Position numbers and translations under genes: made by a program
Part shown: positions 1 to 13,176 of the stretch, piece by piece
How positions within the stretch are numbered: position 1 is the first letter of the stretch
Layout of the letters: each line of letters opens with the position of its first letter
Source: Spinellus fusiger
Lineage: Eukaryota > Mucoromycota > Mucoromycetes > Mucorales > Phycomycetaceae
Reading direction: 5' to 3'
Assembly: GCA_025094145.1 (NCBI GenBank)
Contig: JALLLS010000022.1
Coordinates: 1 to 64,000 of the forward strand
DNA length: 64,000 nt
The notes under the pieces: generated by a model
The model's input: the letters and a program-made list of their open reading frames with translations, nothing else
What the model was told of the DNA's origin: nothing
The model's database searches: none

Positions 1-2
1 CC

Positions 3-773
3 CTGCCAGCCTTAAAGAAGTCTATGAAGAAGACAGTCATTAGCAGTACTTTAAAAATGCATCCGCTCAGTCATCTACATGAAGACATCTTGCGTTTTGG
101 ATCTCTCATCCACTATGAGACTGAGAGAGGAGAGCAGTATAACAAGTTCATCAGAGAACATATACTGCACACCAACTGCCAATTGCCCTCCCATGATGTT
201 GCAATTTCCTTTGGGAAGAAATGCATTTCCATGCATATCTTCCAAGGTGGATACTGGCAAGTGTCTGGTCATGGTGGCCTCTTCACTGCTGGTGCTGAGG
301 TAAAGCTGCTTCAGCATATACGTCCCCTTGTTTTCTCCCATGAGCTTGCTGATAACAACAGCAGCTCAAAAAACATTGTTGTTGGTCTGGCTGGTCTCTT
401 TTCCTTTTCTTCTGGTGCTTCCCCTGTCTTTGGTAAGATTGTTGCCATTGACAGAAAAAAGAATATGGCCACTATTGTGCCATACAACTTTCAATTAGCC
501 TCTGATCAAACACCATCTACCCACCTGCAATATCTTACCTTGGCTGTAGAAAGCCCCAACTCTCACACTATTTTTTCCTTGGGTCAAAAGGATAGCATTG
601 GAAACAATGGTGTCTTACCCTTGAGCACCACTGTTGAGGTGAGCTATGATGGTGTAGTAGTTGTAGAGGCAGTTGACATTCAGTCAATGTGTTGTGTTCT
701 GACTTCAATCCAAAGATTCTCTATGAATAAATCAACACAAGTAGTGTGCTGTGACATTCAGAATACTTTATGA
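3..773 (+). CDS. C-terminal part of a Plavaka/CACTA-like transposon protein, cut by the window edge
   Basis: The frame is open from base 3 to the TGA at 771-773, so the protein begins before the window; the internal Met at 24 is probably not the true start. The segment L-H-E-D-I-L-R-F-G, followed by an H-Y-E-T-E-R-G-E-Q-Y-N stretch, an H-T-N block, P-S-H-D-V and a G-G-Y-W end, matches in order a block I know from C-terminal regions of fungal Plavaka (CACTA/EnSpm superfamily) transposon proteins. No DDE catalytic core is visible, as expected for a C-terminal fragment. Two shorter copies of its last codons and 3' flank occur at 30.75-31.07 kb and 32.81-33.12 kb, which supports a repeated mobile origin. 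The family assignment rests on remembered motif resemblance and has not been searched. Confidence 0.6.
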   Translation: MPALKKSMKKTVISSTLKMHPLSHLHEDILRFGSLIHYETERGEQYNKFIREHILHTNCQLPSHDVAISFGKKCISMHIFQGGYWQVSGHGGLFTAGAEVKLLQHIRPLVFSHELADNNSSSKNIVVGLAGLFSFSSGASPVFGKIVAIDRKKNMATIVPYNFQLASDQTPSTHLQYLTLAVESPNSHTIFSLGQKDSIGNNGVLPLSTTVEVSYDGVVVVEAVDIQSMCCVLTSIQRFSMNKSTQVVCCDIQNTL

Positions 774-1020
774 AAGCTTGAGTGCACATAAGTAACATAG
801 TACATCTCTGTATCATCTCACTGATTGGTCATAACTACAAATCACCTTCTAAAGCTCAGTGTACTATTGGACACTTAACAAGAGCCATCTTCATTAATAA
901 TCCTAACAGAACAATATTGACCTATCAGAGTCAATTGAGTAAAGACTCATAATAATTAATGGTTTCAATAATGGAGTGCTTATCCCAGGAACCAACCATA
1001 GGGTTGAATCTAATAATACT
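675..1020 (+). repeat. Dispersed repeat: transposon 3' coding end and trailer (reference copy)
   Basis: This segment covers the last 30 or so codons of the transposon ORF and about 240 bp of its 3' flank. It is found again, inverted and diverged, at 32806-33120, and in a shorter form at 30750-31066. Landmarks shared by the first two include the ttctgacttcaatc block, the stop-codon region, the tgcacataagtaacatagta block and the gagccatcttcattaat block. The coding 3' end is part of the repeat, so these are copies of one element and not of an unrelated spacer. Confidence 0.85.
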
Positions 1021-1260
1021 ATAACTAAGTAAAACATATGAGCCAACCATAAGGTGGCAGTTATTAATACTACCATAAGGTAGTAATATAGACACTGACC
1101 ATAAGGTCAAAGAGAGTGAATTCTACCTTATGGTAGAATGTCCCCACCAACCATTTAGTTGTAATTGTGAAGCAGCCATAAGGTTGACTATCATAGCAGC
1201 CATAAGGTTGACTATCATAACTACCATAAGGTAGAATAGATTATCCTACCATAAGGTAGA
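993..1260. repeat. Array of about ten ACCATAAGGT-type palindromic motifs
   Basis: Ten short motifs related to TACCATAAGGTA occur in both orientations, near 995, 1046, 1072, 1098, 1124 (inverted, taccttatggta), 1149 (diverged), 1175, 1199, 1222 and 1247. Spacing is about 25 bp. The arms tacc/ggta make each full motif an imperfect palindrome. They lie 220 bp downstream of the transposon ORF and nowhere else in such density. Single motifs remain in the two degraded copies (near 32810 and 30889). Subterminal transposase-binding arrays are typical of CACTA-type elements, so this role is inferred. Confidence 0.7.
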
Positions 1261-1371
1261 AGCCACTGAAGGATAAGCACCCACCAAAAGTATAAATAGT
1301 GAACCTTTCTTTACTCAATAAAAAGGATCTTTGTTCAGTCTTGTTAATCTACCTGTCCAAACAATCTCACA
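1240..1371 (+). repeat. TATA/AATAAA-bearing terminal segment of the repeat family
   Basis: A TATAAATA box at 1291 is followed about 26 bp later by AATAAA at 1317 and then by ttgttcagtcttgtta and a tcaca end near 1371. The same string of landmarks occurs inverted at 30755-30900 (ggataagca, tataaata, caataaaa, tttgttcagtct, aatcaca). The tight TATA-to-polyA-signal spacing resembles the R region of a compact LTR, as in the six LTR-like units listed separately. Whether this is a fourth LTR subfamily or the end of the adjacent DNA transposon cannot be decided from this window. Confidence 0.6.
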
Positions 1372-1581
1372 ATGAATGAATGCACTGTGCTCAATTTAAG
1401 TAAGTTTGGCTCTCTCTTTTGGACAATGACCACTGGAATTAATTCTGTGCAAGTCCCACAATAATTTTTTTTAAACATTGTTATGCTGCAAATACTGTGG
1501 GCTTAAGGATAACACATTATGCTAAGAGAGGAATATCAGTGACTGAGTTATAATCTTGGGGTGATTCTTGTTCTATTTTTT

Positions 1582-1771
1582 GTCTTTACAGCCAATTTTC
1601 TACTTTATAATTGCAAAGTCAATTATCTTTGTTCTGATAGGCAGGCAGAGTTTGAAATCAACCATCTGGACAACAAAAAGGCATTTTCAAACACATTAGC
1701 CAATCATAAAAAGATTTTGATTTTATCCTCAGAATATTTCCTTATATATCCCAAAAATCCTTGGGTGTGTA
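1582..1771 (+). repeat. 190-bp direct repeat, copy 1
   Basis: This copy aligns along its length with 2451-2640. Shared landmarks are ctttacagccaatt, attgcaaagtcaat, agagtttgaaat, ttttcaaacacat, agccaatcataa and cttatatatcccaaaaatc. By eye, identity is about 80 percent. A 71-codon open frame runs through it (GTG-initiated in the translation), but the second copy does not keep that frame open, so I do not call it a gene. It is probably internal or flanking sequence of a retroelement. Confidence 0.8.
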
Positions 1772-1867
1772 AATAAAGAAAAGATGGTAACACATCAAGA
1801 GTCTCTGCTTATTTGGATAATGGTTATAGGCCTTTGGCCTTTGGCCTTGGCCAAACCTATCATTATC

Positions 1868-2170
1868 TGTTGTAGGACTACTTCCAAAAATGGATGTTTT
1901 GTCATTTGTGTCCCTGAGCAACCAAAAGAGGAAAATGACAAAAGGTATTAGTGATATGCAAGCAACACAGAATACAACAAAGCATTATGTCATTGATACT
2001 CTCACATGATATTATCAGAATGTATACATTATATCATATCATATCTTATAGCAGTAGAATAGTAATAGAAAATAAGTATAAAAGAAGTATACATTTGAAT
2101 GAATAAAGAGCAGAGTTTAACCATATGTTAACTGGCCAGATTCCTTTGATACTTAAGATCAAATACAACA
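1868..2170 (+). repeat. Solo-LTR-like unit, subfamily 1 (copy 1)
   Basis: It starts TGTTGTAGGAC and ends ATACAACA, giving the TG...CA ends usual for LTRs. Near the 3' end, TATAAAAG at 2077 is followed by AATAAA at 2102, cagagtttaac and ttaactggccagatt. The inverted relative at 30382-30622 shares both ends and these internal landmarks. No flanking target duplication is evident. The solo-LTR interpretation is inferred from the ends and the TATA/polyA arrangement. Confidence 0.6.
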
Positions 2171-2194
2171 TTTCAATAAAAATATATTGTTTAT

Positions 2195-2447
2195 TGTTGT
2201 AAAGACATTTTCTATAACTGGAACTGGGACCCTTTTTGGAAATACCAACTCCCACTACTAAACTGAGAAGGGGACACTATCAAATACTAAGGGATGATAA
2301 TAGTTTGTAGTAGTTAATAGCATACCCCTGAAGCTAAATAATAGTAGTAGAAAAGTATAAAAGACATAGCAATACAAAGTAATAAATATCAGAGTTTAAC
2401 TACCTCTTAACTGACCAGATTTTCTTTGGACTAACAAGCCATTGACA
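2195..2447 (+). repeat. Solo-LTR-like unit, subfamily 2 (copy 1)
   Basis: It starts TGTTGTAAAGACATTTTC and ends CATTGACA. TATAAAAG lies at 2356, AATAAA at 2381, then cagagtttaacta and ttaactgaccagatt. The inverted relative at 32541-32793 aligns over the whole length (gacattttctataa, ctatcaaatactaaggg, gcatacccctg). The length of about 253 bp is typical of small fungal LTRs. A copy of the 190-bp repeat starts directly after it. Confidence 0.65.
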
Positions 2448-2450
2448 ATA

Positions 2451-2640
2451 TCTTTACAGCCAATTCTATACTTTTTAATTGCAAAGTCAATAACCATTGC
2501 TAAAACAGGCAAGTAGAGTTTGAAATAGCTCATTTAGACAGCGAAAAAGTATTTTCAAACACATCAGCCAATCATAAGAATATTACAGTTTTATTCTCAG
2601 GATATTTCCTTATATATCCCAAAAATCTCCTGGTGTATAC
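2451..2640 (+). repeat. 190-bp direct repeat, copy 2
   Basis: This is the partner of 1582-1771, in the same orientation 870 bp downstream. It begins three bases after the end of the LTR-like unit at 2195-2447, as expected for sequence that once followed a 5' LTR. No primer-binding site can be assigned with confidence. Confidence 0.8.
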
Positions 2641-2745
2641 CTTTTATTTTATCAAGCACCCTTTTTGCCTCTGATTCTTAACAGTATCATTACATTCTGA
2701 GCCAACAGATAGCCATTCCTGCTTATTATCACAGTTCTATGAATG

Positions 2746-2994
2746 TGTTGTGAAGAATTTTACCATAATGGGAAGGATCACTCTCTTGAGAATTAGAACT
2801 CATCTATTGCCAAACTAAGAAGAGGACTCTTGAAGATTAAGGGGTGTTGATAGTTCATAGTATTTTGATAGAATACCACTGAATCTATACTATTAGAAAA
2901 GTATAAAAGATGTAACAATTATATTCAATAAACAACAGGGTTTAACTACACGTTCTAATGTTATGTATACCTTTGGACTAAAAACCCAAAGACA
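2746..2994 (+). repeat. Solo-LTR-like unit, subfamily 3 (copy 1)
   Basis: It starts TGTTGTGAAGAATTTTACC and ends CCAAAGACA. TATAAAAG is at 2902 and AATAAA at 2928, followed by acaacagggtttaacta. The inverted relative at 33223-33478 matches over the full length (gatcactct, attgccaaactaagaag, cactgaatctatactatta, ctttggac). Its end lies only about 55 bp downstream of the stop codon of YTM1, so it may contribute to that gene's 3' flank. Confidence 0.65.
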
Positions 2995-3048
2995 AAAAAT
3001 GAATGAATTAAAGTGCATAGGGTTCCTATATTTTATTGTACAATAGTT

Positions 3049-4913
3049 TTACACTTTGGCCTGATATAATCTCAGTTTTTTGTCTTCACCACCACACACC
3101 ACTGTCTCATTATCCCAGTAAACACTGAATACTTTGTCTTTCTTAGCATTATTGTCTGCTTCAATCGTGTAGAGTGGACTTTTACTTCTGATATCCCATA
3201 TGCATACAGTAGAGTCATAAGAACCAGAGGATAATATGTACTCTGAAGTAGAAGACCAAGACACTGATGATACCCAGGCAGAGTGGCCACGTAGTGCTAG
3301 CTTAACATTGGTTCCATCTATTCTAGGATATTAGTCACCCCACTCGATTTACTTATACCATAGCTGCTATTACCATCAGATCGTGGATCCCATAAACGAA
3401 TAGTATTGTCAGCATGGCCAGTGGCTGCTAATCGTGAGTGGACTGAATAATCTACATCCAATACAACCTTTTCACAATTCTAATAAAGACAAAGAAAGAA
3501 GAGAAAGAAGAGAAAGAATAAGCATAGGCATAAGCATAGGCATGCATAAATGGGTCCTTAATAATAGCTTACTTTTGTGACTAAGTTTACTTGTTGTTCG
3601 ACATCCCATGTTCGAATAGAGTGATCCCAGCCTGCAGTGTAAACAGTGTTTGAGTTGTTTCCATCGAATACCACTGAGTTAACAGATCCAACGTGTCCTT
3701 CTAATGTCACAGCTCTGGTCTATTCTGTCTTTATAAATACTTGAAGACATTTATGACACTTCACCTTTATTTTTCTGTCACTTTTCTTTTCACTTTTCTT
3801 TTTCTTTTTTGGTACTGATTCTTCCATACTAGGTTCATTTTCTGTTGGTTCAGCTGTCAACCACACCTTAACAGTACCATCTGCTGATGCACTTGCAACC
3901 TATACTCATTATGAATACCATGTTGTGTGTATGTATGTTTGTATGAGTGGGTAGGTGTGTTTTTCTTACATAGGTGTTGGTGGAGTCTACGGCAACACAC
4001 TCCACAGCTGCTTTATGGCCTACACACTCATAAAGAATGCTTTGTGTCTCGTTCTCAAACACATACTACAACATAATAAATCCGAGGAAGTTATATTACT
4101 ACTATTCTCTTTTATTTATCAGCAGTATCAACCTACCTCCCATGCCAAAAGACTGTTATCAAGAGATCCAGAGTAGACTAATGTCTTTGATTCTGGTAAT
4201 GAGAGGGACAGTGTTATCTATAGCACAAGAACATATTCCATTTTCACTAATACTTACCATTCACAGCGCCAAAGGTAACACTCTTTACAGCATCTGAATG
4301 GCCTACCAAAGTAGCAATACATGCACCCGAGGCATTCCATAATCGCACATTGTTATCATAAGAACCTGACAAGAACAGACTACATTGAACTGATAGTGAG
4401 CCAATGTTCTTTCCCTTTTTCCCTTTTTCTTTTACTTACCCGTTGTGTCCCTTGACAGAACTAATCCAGTCGTCGTGTTGATAGGCAGTGAGTGGTGTAG
4501 GAGGAAGCATAGCCTCTACATATTCTATGGTAATGATATTTTCCTATCATTGTTTATACATCCTCTTGTGAGCTACCTATTCAAGCCCTAATTTCATTAT
4601 TTTGCAAGTCTTACAGTCGAGAGGCTTTTTGTAGAGAGGTATTCAGCAACACTGGTACGGAGTATTTCACCGTCAATCAGAAAGTCAAAAGGTGTAGGCG
4701 TATCTAATCACAGAACAGAGAGAAGAGGCGTAAGTACACATGTTGAGTTGGAGAAAAGACGTTACCATAGCCTAATAAGCTGTTGACAAGGTCAGATAGA
4801 CCCTGTCGCTTGAATGTTGAAGGGACAAGAATAGCTGAGTCGCTCACAGCATATTTCTCTTGCTTGGTGATAAGACGGACTTGCACTTGCTCCTGTTCAG
4901 TGGCCATAGTCAA
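3049..4913 (-). CDS. YTM1: Ytm1/WDR12-type ribosome biogenesis WD40 protein
   Basis: The protein begins MTMATEQEQVQVRLITK (ATG at 4913, or the second Met at 4907) and has an N-terminal NLE domain: A-V-S-D-S-A, V-P-S-T-F-K-R, then after an intron F-D-F-L-I-D-G-E-I-L-R-T-S. The linker V-E-A-M-L-P-P-T-P leads into a WD40 propeller whose blades are visible as S-G-S-Y-D-N-N-V-R-L-W, S-S-G-S-Y-D-S-T-V-C-I-W-D-I-R and a closing G-G-E-D-K-K-L-R-L-Y. The family acts in the nucleolus and pre-60S particles with Nop7/Erb1 (PeBoW), and the NLE domain is released by the Rea1 AAA-ATPase. Several short introns interrupt the gene. It is divergent from the SPC24-like gene, about 500 bp away. The NLE domain plus blade order makes Ytm1 more likely than Nle1/Rsa4. 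Confidence 0.88.
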
Positions 4914-5410
4914 TGAGATCGTGGTGGTTGTTCATGTTGAGTTTTCCATTTTTTTTACAGCTCCTGGGTGGCTTGACGATGAGTGTGACCGTCAGCCTTT
5001 CCTTGCATTAGTGTTTCCTCTACAAGCAAGCTATTTTAGAGTAAAGAAACTGAATAGAATGACTGTGTATTACCCAATCACACCAAAGCACACCCAAAGA
5101 AGAGCAGAGACAAGGTGTGGTTAAGTGTGTTTTCTATTCTTTGTATTATCACTATCACTATTATTATTACTATTTATATTGAACCATAAGAATAAGAAGC
5201 ATGAAGAAGTATAAGCTATCTTAACAAGATTCTTTCTTCTACAGTGCCATGGACTGCTCCAATAATAAATAAATAAAAAAGGATAAGGTGGTCACTCTTT
5301 GGGTTATTTTCCCTGTACATGTCCAAAGGAGTGTTCACCCACAGATTGGCCTAGTGTCCTAATATCCCTTTGAACTCCAGGCCAACCACCGTGACTGCCA
5401 AGTAGACGAG
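4914..5410. promoter_or_regulatory. Shared divergent promoter region of YTM1 and the SPC24-like gene
   Basis: About 500 bp separate the two start codons. A short + strand open frame here runs antisense across the YTM1 start and has no coding look. No convincing TATA box or recognisable factor site is visible; the area holds AT-rich tracts around 5150-5180 and 5265-5280. Confidence 0.4.
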
Positions 5411-6243
5411 TTGTATGCTTTCGAGAAAGACCTGTTCATTAACACACTCATGAAAGCAAACACCCCTTTGGATGACACAGGAGACCTCGAAACATGGATA
5501 GAAGAAATAGAAAAGTCATCTTTATCTTTCAATTTAGCGTCTATTAAACAGATGTTTCTTGATGGGGATGATTTTGCACAACTAGCTTCTAATGAGCTCA
5601 AGACAAAAAGACTCACTGTAGAAGAAGAGTTCAAGGGTGATAATTCTCCCTATAGCAAACATGGACTTACTCTCACAGTGTAGATATTCAGCTAGAGCTT
5701 ACTCAACTACAGAGCCTGTCTGCTAACCACGAGCAACAACTAGAAGCCCTTCAGCAGTCAACACAAGCATTTGAAGAGCAGATAAAAGTAGACAAGCAGG
5801 AGGATGCGCTCCTTGCTCTTGAAAAAGAATGTTTGGTGCTTGAAGAAGAAGAACTTGAGTTAAAGAAAGAGCTTGAACAGCTCAACAGCCACACTGATCC
5901 TGATGCCAATCCCAAAACTGTTATGTAAGAAATACGCTATAAACTACTTTGAAAGAAAAATAGAGGAAGCTAATGTCTTTCTCTTTACAGTGAATTATAT
6001 ATCTCCATGTACCGTGAGTTAGGCATTCATGTTCTGACAAAAGATGGAGCTATTGGCAAAACACGACTGAGTGAGTATTTTTTCATAAGAATCCACCTTT
6101 AACCTCCTCTATTTTTCTTTCTTTCTTCAGCTTCTCATGACCGACTCAATGGCTATACCTTTCCTTTATCAGAATACACAGCAAACCAAGCTTCCAGACT
6201 GCTGTGGATGTCTATTTCTCCCTCAAGCATAATAAATGAATAA
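5411..6243 (+). CDS. SPC24: Spc24-like kinetochore (Ndc80 complex) subunit
   Basis: Four exons join in frame. Exon 1 (5411-5636) ends in phase 1 before a 47-nt intron (5637-5683); the remaining introns are at about 5926-5990 and 6070-6130. The N-terminal part contains an S-L-S-F-N-L-A-S-I-K region followed by heptad-rich coiled coil (E-L-T-Q-L-Q-S-L through E-E-E-E-L-E-L-K-K-E-L-E-Q-L). A compact C-terminal domain starts L-Y-I-S-M-Y-R-E-L-G-I-H-V-L. That coiled coil followed by a Y-R-x-L-G-I motif is the layout of Spc24, whose globular domain pairs with Spc25 and docks to the inner kinetochore. The upstream start is uncertain; the Met at 5450 is an alternative. Sequence divergence is normal for this family, so confidence is moderate. 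Confidence 0.6.
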
Positions 6244-6457
6244 TGTCTATAACACTAAATTAAATCTGGAGGCATTTATACTATCCCCATCTACCTGTGT
6301 CCATCTCCTGCTTTATTACTCTCTTGGAAGCTATAGTGCAGAGGCCCATCTTTCACACTCTTATTCAGAATGAAACGTCACCCACTCATCCTTCCACCGT
6401 AGGCAGTGTGCATATAGCCATCGTCTGCTTCAATTTAAGAGGAGCCTCACTCTGAGA

Positions 6458-9211
<2,754 letters not shown>

Positions 9212-9567
9212 TAAATGATATAAGAAAAAGAACACTTTTACTACTATCAACAAAGATGACATGACATGACATGACATTTCATTCATTCATTCATTCATAC
9301 TAGTACTTTTAATACCACCATGAATGAAAGAAATTTCTCTTACTGCTCAGTAAGATTTCAAGGATAAGAGCTCCTTTTGCTGTCGTGGATCTTGTAGATG
9401 TACTTATTACTCTATATACTGCCACTTCAACTCAAGGAAGAAGAAAAAGAAGAAAAAGAGGGAGAAAGGAAGTTGTTTCTTTACTGTGTCTTTATTTATA
9501 TAAATATCTAGTGATCCCATTCCATCTATTCTATTTGTCTGTTATTATTTATAAAGTAGTATCTGTT

Positions 9568-12516
9568 CTATGGAGAAGTCAGGTCAACTCCTTCAAAAAG
9601 TAATTGCCATCGAATATGAAGCCGACTCTCCCACTCTATCCCTTGGTGCTTTGATGTGTCTTGCCGTACGTCTTTGCCTTTGACAGTCATCGAACGTCGA
9701 AACAGATCATGAACACTTTGAATCAGTCTCTGTCTTTCTACCTCTTCTGTGTCCTCTTCTTGCATTCTTAGACAGTATGCTGTAGCCAACTCATAACAAG
9801 CAAATCGAATGATCCAGTGATCCTCTATTAGTTGTGTCTCTAGCATCATGGATTTTTGTAAATACTCTTCTGCAGGATAGTAGTGACCCAGTTCCCTATT
9901 AACAACACCGTGGATCAAACAAAGCAATGCCATTTCTGAAGGCACCAGTAGATTCTGATGATGTGCCATACACTTCTTTGTATCATGATAGAGCTCAGTG
10001 ATTCCACTTTTCTCAAGAAAAGGAATACCATTCCATAGATAGACAAGTTCCCAGAGTGGATCCAATAGAACGGCAGAGGACATTGTGCATCCATCGAGTG
10101 GGTTTTTCTTATTCTCATGATAGACTCTTGTCATCCAAACTTGTATTCTGCGCTCTATAAACTGTTCTTTTTCCAATAGACATGTTCCTGCATGTCTTCT
10201 GCGATTTATACAGTCCTTCATCTGATTAAACTCAAGGGCGGCCTTGTCGTACATTTGGTTGGCCAGCATGCAGCACGACGCAATGTAGTGGTAGAATAAA
10301 TTGGACCCAGTGTGCATTGTTTCTAATCGAAAGAAGGTCTCAGATGCTTGGAGGTAGTGTTTCATGAATATCTTCCCCCTTTGAACATTGAGTTAAAAAA
10401 AAGAAAGAAAAAGAAAGAAAAAAGATAGATTTCAGCCTACCATCCCATTTCATGGATTGCCAGTACTTGGAATTGTACAAAATCACTAATAGTAGATCCA
10501 TGGTGGATTTCTACACTTTTTGTACACATGAAGGAATCAAGACCATAGCGTTTGTCTAATTTGCTTTTGGTTGAATCTACCGCCATTGCTGTGTACCATG
10601 TACGATCGCGTCGTTGAACATGGCGCAGAATATCAATGCTTTTGTTCATACTTCCTTCGATTCTCACAAGTCTTCCTTCCAGCAGCTGCCATATTTTTCC
10701 TTGGGGATATTTTTGCTTCATTTGATCCAGCATAGTTCTTGCATCTTCTAGTTGAATGGATTTGGGCAAGAGACGCGGATGACCAAAGAAGGACAGACTC
10801 GTGTAATAAGAAAGAAGCGCCATACCTGCCAATGTGGCATAGAATCCTTTTGTTTGGTAGGACTTTTGTAGCAAATGTATTGAAAATAGTCTTGAAGAAT
10901 GAAATCCCAGTGTATTCAGAACTTTGTTGGCTATGTACATGTGAGTTATTCTATTTTATTTTTTATTTTTTTCATTTCCTCTTGTTCTACCACCGCACTG
11001 CAGAATAGAAAAGGGCAAGGGACAAGGAGGCTTTTACAGGAAGAAGGAGAAGGGAGAGAAAAAGAGAAAGAAAAAGAGAAAGAGACCATTATCAAATGTA
11101 ATTCAGCTTACCTTTGGGTGGCAAGAGAGAAAACACCAGACTAAAGATACCTACGCCAAAGAAGATACCACTCTTGATCATACCCTCAGTGAGTGTAGAC
11201 TGTTTCTCCTGCTGTTCATGAAGACAGGTCTTGTGCTGCTGACCCCGCCGGTAGGAAGATGGGGACACTAAAGGATCTTTTATCACTCCGTGTTTGGCTT
11301 TGGATCCACTTTCTGCGTCTCGGAAAGAATAAAGACTAAGTCCGCTGTGATGCATTCTCGAGTCTTCTGTCTGTGCTGATTCCACACTGCTTAAATAGGG
11401 AAGTGTACTTGATCGTTTGGGTGAGTTTGATGGGTTGTGTGACACAGTGTCTTGAGAGTTGGTGGTCTTTGGACTGAGAGATTCTTTTGAGTCTGGTAAT
11501 GTGAATACATTACAGACATCACAGTGACGATTTGGAAATGTGTGGTAAAGACACATAGGGTTCAAAGAACATTTATCCGTCTTTTCGAGTAGTTTAGCAT
11601 AATCACTTGGCTTGTACCCAGTGATCCATTGAAAGTAATATTCGTAGGTTTTATAGGCCTTACGAAGCTTATAGGCTATTCGGATATACTTGGTCCAGTT
11701 CTCATTTAAAAATTGTAATGTAGCGTACATGAGCATACAGTTAAGCTCAAGAAGCTTGTATTGAATAACAATGGCTTGATCAGAATCAATGATGCATGGA
11801 TTATTTTTTTTCCTGTGAGCAGCGTCCACTTCGCTAGTGTGTAAAAGATTGCCTGTAGAAGAAGAGGGTGTCATTGTAGGAGAAGAAAAAGAGATAGACA
11901 CAGCAATATCATGTAAGTGTTCGTTGGTATGTACTGGACTCTTTTTGACTTCTTGGAAGGAATCCTTTTTCCGTTTATTCAGTTTTTTGGTGACTTGCTT
12001 TATCAGATCCTCAGTAGAAACTATTTTATCAAGTGCAATCTGTATTCGATCTGGTTCAAAGGTAAGCATTGCTTCTACGTAGGCAAGAAATGCAGACCCA
12101 AGAGCGTGAAAAGGAGACTCTGTGTTATGTTTTTGAAATAGAGCCTGTGAATCATTGATTTGATCGTCAAAGAAGGAGTCCTAGAAAGAACAAAAAGTGA
12201 ATTTACGATTCATTCCACCCTTTCTTTTCCCCCAGATAGATAGAAAGAGAGAGAGAGAGAGCGTATTTGTGTAAAATGAAAGAAGGAAAGAAGGTAGGAC
12301 ACTAGAACACTAGAGAAGAGTAGGTCTTCTAACTCACAGCAACATGATGTTCAACCTACCTACCATACCAATTTGTGTATCTGATAGCCATACTAATGTC
12401 TGTTGATGGAATGTAGATGTGGTATCTTCAATTGAGAAGAGTGCAGCTGTATTTTCACTAGCATTTTGAATAGTCTGTGAGGTGAATCGAGTAATGCGAG
12501 TAAATTGGTGAAACAT
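9568..12516 (-). CDS. IML2: Iml2/TTC39-family tetratricopeptide protein
   Basis: Four exons are visible. The first (M-F-H-Q-F-T, from 12516) encodes a V-W-L-S-D-T segment. The second (about 12180-11112) contains the A-F-L-A-Y-V-E-A-M-L-T-F helix, a long hydrophilic insert and a hydrophobic F-F-G-V-G-I-F-S-L-V-F-S-L-L-P-P-K segment. The third continues K-V-L-N-T-L-G-F and G-R-L-V-R-I-E-G-S. The fourth (from about 10365) has TPR-like helices ending in H-I-R-W-Q-L-L-F-E. This order (early helices, G-x-F-S-L-x-x-S-L-L-P-P, then TPRs) fits the fungal Iml2/animal TTC39 family. Yeast Iml2 is linked to mitochondrial outer membrane, inclusion-body clearance and lipid droplets. It is convergent with SNF1; 356 bp separate the stops. 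Confidence 0.8.
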
Positions 12517-13176
12517 AGCTAGACCTCTTATTAAAGGTGAGGTACTCTTTGATCAGCAAAGAACAATAACATACTGTGAAGAGCAGTCTATGAAACTACG
12601 GTGTAAGGCAATCTTTTTTTTTTAAAAAAAAAATAAAAAATAAAAAAAAATATAAAGAATAAACCAAACAGAAAAAGACACGTCCTGTGCAGTCAGTTTA
12701 AATGACCAGCACTTGTGATTCAACACTAAAACAGCAATCCCTTGAATGACTTATTTTACCTCCCTCTTCCTTAGAAATGGCGACGTCAACTGGCTTTAAA
12801 AAGTGGGGTGGTGTCGATCATCTCCTTATCTTTTGAAGATTAAGTTTATTACCACAATTGTGCATAGATTCTATGCTTATTAAAGCTAGTCGTGTACAAC
12901 TGTGAAGAATACAAGTGAGATGGTTCGTTTGTATTCGGAGTCAGTAATGCTAAGAATATGAATAAGAATAGTAACAATGATGCTCCTACGAAAGATATCT
13001 GAGTAAATGAAGAGAATAAATAAATAAAAACAAAGATAGTATTTATGTGAAATGTAGTGTGAAATGTAATATAGAATGTAGTGCAAAATATAGTGTATAG
13101 TGCAGAATATAGTGTATAGTGTAAAATGTAAAAGGTAGAATGTAAGGTGTATAGTGTAAAATGTAGAATGTAATAG
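12517..13176. other. Intergenic: IML2 promoter side and RhoGEF 3' flank with degenerate tandem repeat
   Basis: Between the IML2 start and the RhoGEF stop there is a homopolymeric A/T tract (12612-12660). From about 13040 to 13176 there is a degenerate tandem array of units like tgtagtgtgaaa/tatagtgta that runs directly up to the RhoGEF stop codon. The open frames across this array are low-complexity artefacts. Confidence 0.6.

Noticed and set aside
1561..1776. 71-codon open frame in the first 190-bp repeat
   Set aside because: It begins at GTG, and the frame is not preserved in the second copy at 2451-2640.
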